Below are positions 7,809 through 15,153 of a stretch of DNA of 40,252 nucleotides, piece after piece. The stretch comes from an uncultured Chlorobiota bacterium (GTDB lineage: Bacteria > Bacteroidota > Bacteroidia > Bacteroidales > JAADGE01): positions 1 to 40,252 of the forward strand of contig CAMZKV010000013.1 in the NCBI GenBank assembly GCA_947311445.1, written 5' to 3'. A program made the position numbers and the translations under genes. A model generated the notes under the pieces. It saw only the letters and a program-made list of their open reading frames with translations. It had not been told where the DNA came from and made no database searches. The stretch's first letter is position 1, and every line of letters starts with the position of its first letter.

Positions 7809-9200
7809 TTAAAAAGATACCATAACTTTTTTGCTAATAATATCACTTCCAATTATAATTTTAATAAAATAAATTCCCGAATTTTCAAGATAAAAGATTT
7901 CATTTTTTGAAGAAATTAATTTTGACCTTACAATTTTTCCTTGCACATCATACAAATAAATTTTATCTGCTTCTATATTTTCAAATTTAACAGTTACTTT
8001 ATTCCCTTGCGAAAAAACATTTATACTATTAGGCTGTACACCTGAAATAGCTGTGGATTCAGTTAAAACTGTAGTTGTATTAGAATTTTGGCTAATATAT
8101 GAACCATATTCTGTTCTTATTCTATAAAAATACTCAGTATTCATATCTAATCCGGTTATATTTTCATTTAAAGATGTTCCTACATTATAATTTTCATATA
8201 TACCTACATAAGACGAGAAATCTGAATCCGTTGAAACATCAAGAAAATAATTTGAAGCATTATTTGCAGATTGCCAATTTGCCGTAAACGAAGTCTGAGA
8301 AATGTTTGTAGCCGCAATATATTCAACTGGCATAGGAACAGCAATTTTGTTAGAATTTAAACCTGTTTCTGTGCCAAAATGTACCCTTGCTCTATAAAAA
8401 TACAAACCGGTAGATACATTTACATTATATGTAGAAGTATTTCCTACATCAAAATCTTCAAAACCTGATACGTATGTTGAAAATTCAATATTTTCTGAAA
8501 CATCAATACTATATGAACTTGCATCTGGAATTTCTAACCAAGCAGCAGTAAAATATGTTGAACTTGTATCAATTGCAGGAAAACATAAAGTTGGGGAAAC
8601 AACAGTGTTATATAAAACTGATAAGCTATCAACAAATAAGGATGTTCCGGATGTTCCTGTAAAATTTGATGCTAAAAAAGCAACATTCATAGTATCTGGC
8701 ATTTCTTGCGACATATATATATAAGGTACAGAGACTTGAGTATATTCAGTGAAATTTTCACTTGTAAAATATCCTGTTGAAGCAATTGTATCAGTGCTGT
8801 TTGTAGTTGTATTCCATTTTGTTAGAAGACTAGCAGTAAAACAAGTATCACCTCCTTGCGGTAAATATTTAAAAAAATAACTTAATCCTGTCGGTCTTGC
8901 CGAAAAAGGTATTCCCCCTGAAATTTGTTGGTTAACAATATCAATATGTCCTAATGAAATTATTCCGGGTAAAAGAAAACCTCCAAATAATTCATGACTT
9001 TCAAGTTTTACAGCTTTTAATCCTTGTATATAGTCAGAAGTTTCTTCGGCAGAGTATGTTCCGAAGACATCTACTAAATTCCAACCAACGGGATCATGAG
9101 GATTATTCCAATCTTCAAAGTTACCATTTGGTATCTGTTGAGAATAAATAATTAAGTTTGATATTAAAAGGATTAAAATAGTAAGTTTTATTTTTTTCAT
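7809..9200 (-). CDS. T9SS-sorted surface protein with carbohydrate-binding-like and FN3-like domains
   Basis: The protein has 463 residues. A signal peptide (1-20, ending IYSQ) is followed by an N-terminal beta-sandwich beginning IPNGNFEDWNNPHDPVGW, the NGxFExW signature of Bacteroidota carbohydrate-binding-like modules. Two fibronectin-III-like repeats follow at about 205-295 and 296-380, each with TAxW and YFYRxR patterns. A C-terminal type A sorting domain of about 70 residues (VTVKFENIEADKIYLYDVQG...GIYFIKI) marks export by the type IX system. It is the last minus-strand gene of the B12 region, but its 225-bp leader is shared with darA, so it may be an independent transcript. The ligand is unknown; a role in B12 capture is only suggested by position. 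Confidence 0.75.
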   Translation of the reverse strand: MKKIKLTILILLISNLIIYSQQIPNGNFEDWNNPHDPVGWNLVDVFGTYSAEETSDYIQGLKAVKLESHELFGGFLLPGIISLGHIDIVNQQISGGIPFSARPTGLSYFFKYLPQGGDTCFTASLLTKWNTTTNSTDTIASTGYFTSENFTEYTQVSVPYIYMSQEMPDTMNVAFLASNFTGTSGTSLFVDSLSVLYNTVVSPTLCFPAIDTSSTYFTAAWLEIPDASSYSIDVSENIEFSTYVSGFEDFDVGNTSTYNVNVSTGLYFYRARVHFGTETGLNSNKIAVPMPVEYIAATNISQTSFTANWQSANNASNYFLDVSTDSDFSSYVGIYENYNVGTSLNENITGLDMNTEYFYRIRTEYGSYISQNSNTTTVLTESTAISGVQPNSINVFSQGNKVTVKFENIEADKIYLYDVQGKIVRSKLISSKNEIFYLENSGIYFIKIIIGSDIISKKVMVSF

Positions 9201-9368
9201 CTGTTTAAATTGTCTAATTAGTTAATTTTATACAAGTTGCGTATTTAGCTGCATTTAAAAAATTTTAGTTGTTCTTCACATAGGAACACTTGATTTTTTT
9301 CAGCAATAAATCATTGTACTGAATAAAGTGCCTTCGAGTACCAAAATGCTTGTCAAGGGTGTTTCGCT
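9201..9368 (-). repeat. Upstream-region repeat, copy A (matches 36960-37135)
   Basis: Read on the minus strand towards the 9200 start, this leader is colinear with the darA leader. It shares the identical 16-mer CAAGTGTTCCTATGTG (plus 9277-9292), then CAACTTG (9233-9239) and AATTAGACAAT (9209-9219). The gaps are 37 and 13 nt, against 38 and 13 nt in the other copy. The last motif ends 8 nt before the start codon. A small hairpin (TTCAG-CAAT/ATTG-CTGAA) lies at about 9299-9323. Basis: direct sequence comparison. The meaning (shared promoter, RNA element or mobile leader) is open. Confidence 0.65.
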
Positions 9369-9425
9369 ATAAAATCTCTAAAAATTCACATTCCAAAAAT
9401 AAGTCTTTTTTTGCTTTTAGACAAG

Positions 9426-10478
9426 TTAATACTTAAAAACAGAGCCATTTGGTCCTATTCCAACACTTATAGGTCCTAAAATTTTATTTGCATCTTTTTC
9501 ATAAACAGTCATATGTCCTGCTCCTGTAAATCCATTATCATAAAATACATAAACATTGCCATTCTCTTGATTTAGTCCTAAACCGTAGTAAGAACCCATT
9601 ATAAACCATTCTTTTTCTTCTGGTGTATTAATATTAAAACGATATATGCCTGATTTTTCAACATAATAAATATAATTATTCAATTTGTCAGATGCTATTC
9701 TAACAGGATAGAAATCGTCATTTAAAGTTCCAATAGATATTTCGGTAATTATTTCATAATTTTCAGAATTTATACACACAATTTTTGAAGGTGTATCTGC
9801 TGAATAATCATATTTAGTTTTTCCTTGGCAAAGAATCCAAACATTGTTGTTTTTATCTAAAGTTAAATTTGTTGCACCATCTCCAACAACAATATTTTCT
9901 AATACTTCCAAACTTGTTGCATCAATTACGGTAACAGTACTGTCGTGTCCCCAAGCACCATTTGCAACAAAAATTTTGTTATTAACTAAAATTAGGTTCT
10001 CAGGTTCTTTACCTACCGGTATTGTTTTAGTAATTTTATTCTTCGAGATATCTATGATACAAACTTCTCCCGGATTTTTGCCATTTGTAAGGGCACAAAT
10101 ATTTTCTTTAACAGGAATAATATAACGAGGATAAGACAAATCTGAAATTGTTGAAATATGCTTAAAACTTTCGGCATCTACAATCTCAATTTTTTTTGAA
10201 TTGTTTACACTAATTAAAGCTAAGCCTCCTGAAAAACACATAGATTGCACAACATCTCCCAAAATGGCTTCATTATTTAGTTTTGAATATATACTATTTG
10301 TAAGTTCTCCTGTTTCAGTATTATAAAAACTTATTTCTCCATTATTGGACATAAAATTCCCTTCGTTAATAATAAAAGTTCCTTTGGATAAATCTATCTC
10401 TGTTTGAATTTTGGGTTTTGGTTTACAAGAATTAAAACCAAATAAAATTATTAGTAAGTAAAATATTTTATTGTTCAT
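9426..10478 (-). CDS. YncE-like beta-propeller lipoprotein, BtuG-like
   Basis: This 350-residue lipoprotein has a lipobox FNSC with acylated Cys18, followed by GTFIINEGNFMSNNGEISFY (residues 33-52), a conserved opening of the DUF5074/YncE-type seven-bladed propellers. Repeated blade motifs include ALTNGKNPGEVCIID and IFVANGAWGHDSTVTVID. In Bacteroides, surface propeller lipoproteins of this kind (BtuG) sit beside BtuB and capture cobalamin with very high affinity. Here the gene follows the BtuB-like receptor by 69 bp in a locus headed by a cobalamin riboswitch, so the assignment rests on both fold and context. No T9SS domain is present, so surface placement would use the lipoprotein route. 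Confidence 0.75.
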   Translation of the reverse strand: MNNKIFYLLIILFGFNSCKPKPKIQTEIDLSKGTFIINEGNFMSNNGEISFYNTETGELTNSIYSKLNNEAILGDVVQSMCFSGGLALISVNNSKKIEIVDAESFKHISTISDLSYPRYIIPVKENICALTNGKNPGEVCIIDISKNKITKTIPVGKEPENLILVNNKIFVANGAWGHDSTVTVIDATSLEVLENIVVGDGATNLTLDKNNNVWILCQGKTKYDYSADTPSKIVCINSENYEIITEISIGTLNDDFYPVRIASDKLNNYIYYVEKSGIYRFNINTPEEKEWFIMGSYYGLGLNQENGNVYVFYDNGFTGAGHMTVYEKDANKILGPISVGIGPNGSVFKY

Positions 10479-10547
10479 TTGTCTAAAATAGTTAATAATT
10501 TGAAAGTATAAAGTTATTTTGCTTATAATAGATAGACTCTATTGAAT

Positions 10548-12473
10548 TTATTTATTCTTATATGATAATATTATGCTTAAATATACTGCTCTACCACTTG
10601 AAGGATAAGATTTTATGTATTCATATTGCTTATCAAATATATTCAAAAATTTTGCTTTAAAAATTAAATTAAAATTCTTAAAATCGGCTTTGTAACTTGC
10701 ATAAATATTTGATATAAAAAAACTTTTTAAAATATTATTTTCATCATTTATTTGCGTTGTATATCTTTTGTCGGTATAATTTATTGCATAACTTAAATTA
10801 ATTTTTTTAAAAGAACTTACAAAAAATAATTTCATGTTATTATTTGGAGTGTAAACTAATTTTTGACTTACAAATTTATCAACTGAGTAAACATTTGTTA
10901 ACAAAGCATTTGTATAATTGTATGATAAATAAATTTTATTAGAAAATAATTTAGTTTTAAAACTATGTTCAAAACTTGTTTCAACTCCATTTATTTTAAC
11001 TTTTTTGTTATTTACTGCTGTCCAATTTCCATCTATTGGAATCCATTGTATCATATCATTAATACGTGATTGATAGAAAGTTGCATTAAAATAATCAGTT
11101 TTGATTTTTCCAAATAAATATTTAAAACTTATTTCAAAATTATCTCCTTTTTCATGTTTTAAATTAATATTTCCTCCCGGTTGCCAATATTTATCATTAA
11201 AAGTTGCTCTTTTAAATTTATTTGAAAAATTTGATTTTAAGACAAGTCTGTTTTGAAATATTTTTTTACTAAAACCTACATTAAATATGGGTATATATTT
11301 ATTTCCATCAAAAAATTCATTTCTAAAACTTAAGCGAATATTAAAATCATAAATATTATATTTTAATGAACTTATTAAAGAATAATTTGTTTCAAAAATT
11401 TGTTTTTTTGCATAATTTAAAGTTGATATTTTTTGGTTATTAAAAATTCCGGCAAAATCAGCAGTTAGTTTTTTATTTATATAGTACCTGTAAGAAACAT
11501 CACCCATAAAAAATCTTGCACTTATTTTTGAATTAATGTAATAGTCTGTATCAGAGCTATTTGTTTTGTCTGTATATTGCAGAAATTCCGAAAAATAAGA
11601 AGAACTTACAGTAAGCAAGGATTTTACAAAAACCTTTTTCCAACGAAGATAGCTTCTAAAAACACTATCCTTTTGCATCTTATTTCCTCCAACAAAAGAA
11701 CCAGCAATTTCAGGAATTTCTTTATTTTTAATAATGTACCAAATTCCACTTTCTAAGCTGTTTGTTTGCGAAAAATTATACTTAATATTTTGAATAATAT
11801 TTAAACTGTTGAGGCTGTTATTAAGCCTTTCTTCTAGAGGTTTTTGAAACTTATAATTATCGATATAAGGAAAGTTATTTTTTGCTTTAATTTTATTTGC
11901 CGAAAGTTTATATTGAAACTTGTTGTTTGTAAAACTTCCATTAAAAAAATATTTTTCAGTTTTAAAACTTCCAATTTCGTTTCCTAAACTTACATAAATT
12001 CCTTTTGTATTATTTAAGGTATTATTTAACTCAACAGCACCGCCAAAAGTTCCACTTCCGTATAATGATGATGACGCACCAGGTATTATTTTTATTTCTT
12101 CAAAAAAAACAGTTTGGATAAGTGACAAATCTGTACTTCCTGTTGTTGCAGAGTTTATTGGAAAACCATTCCAATTTATTGAAACATGATTTGCACTTGT
12201 TCCTCGCAAACTTATGCTTGATAAATTTCCTAAACCTCCATAAGATTTTATTTGTGAAGATGTTTGAATTGCCAAAAGCTCATCAATTGAAGAATTTTCG
12301 TATTGCGATTTTAATGTGCTATCAATTAGTTGTTCCGTAGAGTTCTTAAAAACTGTTTGCCGGGTTTCATATTTTATAACTTCATTTATTTGCAAGGTAT
12401 CTTGTGCTTCTAACTGGAAATTAAAAACTAATAAAGTAATGATTAATATGAATAACTTGTTTTTCAAATACAA
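10548..12473 (-). CDS. btuB: TonB-dependent outer membrane receptor, BtuB-like (TTG start)
   Basis: The 641-residue outer membrane receptor has a signal peptide (1-23, ending LEAQ). A TonB plug domain follows (about 40-155: SSIDELLAIQTSSQIKSYGG, SLRGTSANHVSINWNG, GASSSLYGSGTFGGAVELNN), then a 22-strand-type barrel rich in alternating aromatic residues, ending in a terminal beta strand (VYLSIILSYKNK). The start codon is TTG (complement of 12471-12473), because an in-frame TAA lies two codons upstream and no ATG occurs near the signal peptide. The substrate is inferred as cobalamin from the riboswitch upstream of the locus and the neighbouring BtuG-like lipoprotein. The 207-bp gap upstream means it may also have its own promoter. 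Confidence 0.8.
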   Translation of the reverse strand: MYLKNKLFILIITLLVFNFQLEAQDTLQINEVIKYETRQTVFKNSTEQLIDSTLKSQYENSSIDELLAIQTSSQIKSYGGLGNLSSISLRGTSANHVSINWNGFPINSATTGSTDLSLIQTVFFEEIKIIPGASSSLYGSGTFGGAVELNNTLNNTKGIYVSLGNEIGSFKTEKYFFNGSFTNNKFQYKLSANKIKAKNNFPYIDNYKFQKPLEERLNNSLNSLNIIQNIKYNFSQTNSLESGIWYIIKNKEIPEIAGSFVGGNKMQKDSVFRSYLRWKKVFVKSLLTVSSSYFSEFLQYTDKTNSSDTDYYINSKISARFFMGDVSYRYYINKKLTADFAGIFNNQKISTLNYAKKQIFETNYSLISSLKYNIYDFNIRLSFRNEFFDGNKYIPIFNVGFSKKIFQNRLVLKSNFSNKFKRATFNDKYWQPGGNINLKHEKGDNFEISFKYLFGKIKTDYFNATFYQSRINDMIQWIPIDGNWTAVNNKKVKINGVETSFEHSFKTKLFSNKIYLSYNYTNALLTNVYSVDKFVSQKLVYTPNNNMKLFFVSSFKKINLSYAINYTDKRYTTQINDENNILKSFFISNIYASYKADFKNFNLIFKAKFLNIFDKQYEYIKSYPSSGRAVYLSIILSYKNK

Positions 12474-12506
12474 ATTTTAAAAAATTGTTAAAACCTCAAA
12501 TCTGCA

Positions 12507-12603
12507 AGTTACGGTGTAAATAGCCTAATTAACAGCAAGTTATAACAACTGAATTTTGCTTTTTATTAATCAGCTCACACCGTGACTGTCAGTTAGCTAA
12601 CTG
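12507..12603. repeat. Imperfect inverted repeat with a perfect 14-bp palindrome
   Basis: GTTACGGTGTAAATAGCCTAATT near 12510 pairs imperfectly with AATCAGCTCACACCGTGACT near 12570-12588. A perfect palindrome, CAGTTAGCTAACTG, follows at 12590-12603. It lies in the gap upstream of the btuB-like gene. It resembles other small intergenic repeats in the window, and no gene is seen here. Confidence 0.4.
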
Positions 12604-12652
12604 TTGACTTGCGTATTCAAGGTAAAATGCTTATTTATTAATGAGCTATTAT

Positions 12653-12678
12653 TAATCCACGACTAAAATTGTGGGTTA
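12653..12678 (-). terminator. Hairpin at the 3' end of the 12681 gene (REP-like)
   Basis: CCAC (12657-12660) pairs with GTGG (12671-12674), extended outward as TAAT/GTTA with one G-U pair, around a CTAAAA loop. It starts 2 bp beyond the stop of the minus-strand gene, so it probably ends or protects that transcript. There is no strong T-run. CCACGACTAAA-type hairpins are, to my knowledge, common Bacteroidota intergenic repeats. Confidence 0.45.
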
Positions 12679-12680
12679 TA

Positions 12681-13667
12681 CTATTTGATAAACTTAGTTA
12701 CAAAGCTTTTTCCTTCCCCTTCTAATCTAAGAATATAAATTCCTCTTTGCAAACTTTGTATATCAATATTATTCTTGTTATTTGTTAAAATTAGTAATTT
12801 ACCATTAACAGAAAATATTTCAATTTTTTCAATATTATTTATATTTGTCTGAACAGAAATAAAATTATTTACAGGATTAGGACTTATTGAAATATCATTG
12901 CTTGGTGTTGTATTTATCTCATTATTAATAACTCCAACAGCATCCAAATCAAAACCTCCTGATATAAAAGCAGTTGGGTATGGGTCATTAACTTTTTTTC
13001 CATTACTGTCAAATGTTGAAAATTCTTCGTCGATTGTTCCAACAACATCAATAATTTTTACATAGTTTATTTCATTAATATTTACGGAAGTTCCAATTGT
13101 TAAATTTGCAATATCATCTAAATTAAAAGGTGTTCCGTAAAACATGGTGTATTTACCTGCAAAATTATGGATGTAACGAGCATTAATATTTTCATAACTT
13201 CCAATTTGTGTTTCTGTTTGAAGTTCAGAAATTGCAGGAAACCTCACATATTCAATTCCATCGGTACTTACTTCTACAAATGCAAGTTCAAGAAAAGCGA
13301 GTTCAGAAGTATCGTTTTTAAAAAAACCATTTTCAAAAACAGCAAAATCATATCCTTCTCCATTTACAATTGAGGAATTAAAACTTAAAATTGCAATTCC
13401 TCCATCTCCCAAACTAACAACATTAGGATTTCCTTTCGCTTTTCCAAGGGCATTGGAATTTGTTCCATAATCAACAATTCCATTTTCTGGGAATGCAATA
13501 TTTTTATATCTTCTGAAAATTTCAACCTCACTTGCCCAATCAATAAAAATACTACTATCTTTATAAATTGCTGTACTGCCTTCAAAACCAACAGCTGGTG
13601 CGAAGGATTGTGCATATCCTGTTATTGCATAAGTTAAGATTATTAATATATAGAATAATTTTTTCAT
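12681..13667 (-). CDS. T9SS-sorted cell surface protein of the B12 locus
   Basis: The protein has 328 residues with a signal peptide (1-19, ending GYAQ). A large beta-rich domain (about 20-245) carries GNPNVVSLGDGGIAILSF and GYDFAVFENGF, motifs of a Bacteroidota cell-surface family often found beside TonB receptors. Then come a short linker and a type A T9SS sorting domain (SISPNPVNNFISVQ to RGIYILRLEGEGKSF, about 255-328). It is the second gene after the cobalamin riboswitch, between the DUF4465 protein and the BtuB-like receptor, which suggests an accessory surface role in corrinoid capture. That role is inference; the domain itself has no assigned chemistry that I can see. Confidence 0.75.
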   Translation of the reverse strand: MKKLFYILIILTYAITGYAQSFAPAVGFEGSTAIYKDSSIFIDWASEVEIFRRYKNIAFPENGIVDYGTNSNALGKAKGNPNVVSLGDGGIAILSFNSSIVNGEGYDFAVFENGFFKNDTSELAFLELAFVEVSTDGIEYVRFPAISELQTETQIGSYENINARYIHNFAGKYTMFYGTPFNLDDIANLTIGTSVNINEINYVKIIDVVGTIDEEFSTFDSNGKKVNDPYPTAFISGGFDLDAVGVINNEINTTPSNDISISPNPVNNFISVQTNINNIEKIEIFSVNGKLLILTNNKNNIDIQSLQRGIYILRLEGEGKSFVTKFIK

Positions 13668-13679
13668 ATAAAATAATTT

Positions 13680-13710
13680 GACCCTGCGGGTTATAAAAAC
13701 CCGCAGGGTC
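13680..13710 (-). terminator. Perfect 13-bp GC-rich hairpin between the two surface-protein genes
   Basis: GACCCTGCGGGTT (13680-13692), loop ATAAA, AACCCGCAGGGTC (13698-13710): every base is paired. It stands out in AT-rich DNA. It lies 14 bp past the stop of the DUF4465 gene and 12 bp before the start of the next. On the minus strand the following tract is CAAATTATTTT, a weak T-run, so it could be a partial terminator or RNA stabiliser setting the ratio of the two genes, or a REP-type element. Confidence 0.6.
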
Positions 13711-13724
13711 TGTTTATTTTTTAT

Positions 13725-14690
13725 TTATTTAACAATTAGTTTTTTTGTAAAAACTTCATTGTTATTTTCAATTCTTATAAAATATATTCCGGAATTTAAG
13801 TTTGAAATATTTATTTTTTCATTTTCAGAACAATTGTTTTTTGTATAAACTGTTTTTCCTGAAATATCATTAATTATAATGTTTGCATTAGGCACATTGT
13901 TAATGTTTACAATGTCTTTTGCTGGGTTTGGAAATACTGATATGCAAGTTTCTAGTATGTCAGAAACACTTGCAGGAGAATTGTAAATTATATTATCTAA
14001 ACAAAAATAAGCAGGTGTCCAATCATCAGAAGAAAATAGTTCAAATTTTAAACCATTTACACTACCTAAACTATTTAGATTAACTTCTGTCCAATTATTT
14101 ACTATTAAAGAGTTTGCATTAGTGAAGTCTGCTAAATAAAAAATTACAGAGTCTTCACTATATGTATTTTCATCAATAATACCTTTTATAATTAAAGTTA
14201 AAGAATCACCAGCTTCATATGTTCCAGTTCCAACTCCATCAGTTCCATTCATATAATGATAAGCCCAAACCGAATTTGTAATACTAATTTTATTAATATT
14301 AACAGGTTCTGTAAACATTACCGTATCCCCAACATTATAAAATAAATATGCAATAGAATAATTACTTGAACCATCTGCTCCACCGGCAGGGGACGCATAG
14401 GCTGAATAGTTGTCCCAGTTTGCAGTTGTTAAATCTGTTTGGTTTGAATATGCAAAACCATTCCAATAATCATAACCATCTCCCAGAGTATAGCTTATAC
14501 TAAAATTCGCTCCATTTTCAGAGTAGGTAAAAACTTCAGTGCTGTTTACATTTCCACTATGGTCGGTTGATCCATTGTAGTATCCTTCTGCAGGCACTGT
14601 TAAACTTTCAAAATCAATAGTTGTTTGTGCATTAAAAGCATTAGAAAATAATGCGATTAATACGGCTGTTAAAAATAAATTTCTTTTCAT
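13725..14690 (-). CDS. DUF4465 domain T9SS surface protein, first gene after the B12 riboswitch
   Basis: The 321-residue protein has a signal peptide (1-21, ending FNAQ). A DUF4465-type beta-sandwich follows (about 22-240), with TIDFESLTVPAEGYYNGS, the YWNGFAYSN motif and PVNINKISITNSVWAYHYM. A type A sorting domain ends it (SVFPNPAKDIVNI to SGIYFIRIENNNEVF). DUF4465 proteins are frequent companions of BtuB genes in Bacteroidota. Here the gene is directly preceded by a cobalamin riboswitch on the same strand, so expression should fall when B12 is plentiful. Direct corrinoid binding is plausible but not shown by the sequence. Confidence 0.85.
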   Translation of the reverse strand: MKRNLFLTAVLIALFSNAFNAQTTIDFESLTVPAEGYYNGSTDHSGNVNSTEVFTYSENGANFSISYTLGDGYDYWNGFAYSNQTDLTTANWDNYSAYASPAGGADGSSNYSIAYLFYNVGDTVMFTEPVNINKISITNSVWAYHYMNGTDGVGTGTYEAGDSLTLIIKGIIDENTYSEDSVIFYLADFTNANSLIVNNWTEVNLNSLGSVNGLKFELFSSDDWTPAYFCLDNIIYNSPASVSDILETCISVFPNPAKDIVNINNVPNANIIINDISGKTVYTKNNCSENEKINISNLNSGIYFIRIENNNEVFTKKLIVK

Positions 14691-14782
14691 TTTAAATAAA
14701 TTTAAAAAATTAATAAAAAAATAACAACAGTATTAATCCGAAAAAGGGAAAATTATTTAAGATGAGCATCAAAAGAATGTCC

Positions 14783-14816
14783 ATCCGTTAAGCTTTTTTT
14801 CCCGAAAGCTTCGGAT
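14783..14816 (-). promoter_or_regulatory. Candidate expression-platform hairpin of the B12 riboswitch
   Basis: AAGCTTCGGAT (14806-14816) pairs with ATCCGTTAAGCTT (14783-14795) with a 2-nt bulge, giving 11 pairs about 13 nt 3' of the aptamer. It is followed by a weak T-rich stretch (ATTCTTTT on the minus strand). It may act as the terminator or switching stem. Confidence 0.5.
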
Positions 14817-14828
14817 AATATCTGCGAA

Positions 14829-14999
14829 AACAGGCAGGTATTCTGACTTACTCCTTATTTTGAACGCCTTCCCATTTTATTTTGAAAAAACAGTGGCAAA
14901 AGAATGTTCAAAACTTTGAAGAACACAGCAGCGGGCACTGTTGCCGATTTAAACGGCATTCCCTTTTAAGTATTTTTAACAAGATAAAAACACTTACCT
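14829..14999 (-). promoter_or_regulatory. Cobalamin riboswitch
   Basis: On the minus strand the conserved blocks appear in order: AGGTAAGTG (14991-14999), AAAGGGAAT (about 14959-14967), CAGTGCCCGCTGC (about 14928-14942), GCCACTG (14891-14897), GGGAAGGC (14866-14873) and the B12-box core AAGTCAGAATACCTGCC (about 14834-14850). These are the diagnostic elements of the cobalamin aptamer. It lies between a Bacteroidota promoter (15010-15040) and the DUF4465 gene start (14690), and controls the minus-strand surface/BtuB locus. The 463-bp gap from 14691 to 15153 holds this aptamer, its platform and the promoters. Confidence 0.95.
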
Positions 15000-15009
15000 G
15001 ATTCGCCGA

Positions 15010-15040
15010 CAAACTTAAATAAATATTTTAAAAAAACTAA
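15010..15040 (-). promoter_or_regulatory. Promoter of the B12 riboswitch transcript
   Basis: Minus strand: -7 box TAAGTTTG (15010-15017, exact TAnnTTTG), a 19-nt spacer and -33 box TTTA (15037-15040, one mismatch to TTTG). The predicted start lies a few bases before the aptamer's AGGTAAGTG, as expected. Confidence 0.65.
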
Positions 15041-15153
15041 AACAAATAATATTCTTTAAACTAAAATTTTGCTAAAACTTTAGATAATGATATTTTTTTG
15101 TATCTTTCGATTTTTTAAATAATCTTTTTAATAACTGGTTCTATCTTGATTAA

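Noticed and set aside
14783-15005. CRISPR repeat or small ORF in the 463-bp gap
   Set aside because: The sequence is fully explained by a cobalamin aptamer, its platform hairpin and the promoter; there is no repeat periodicity.
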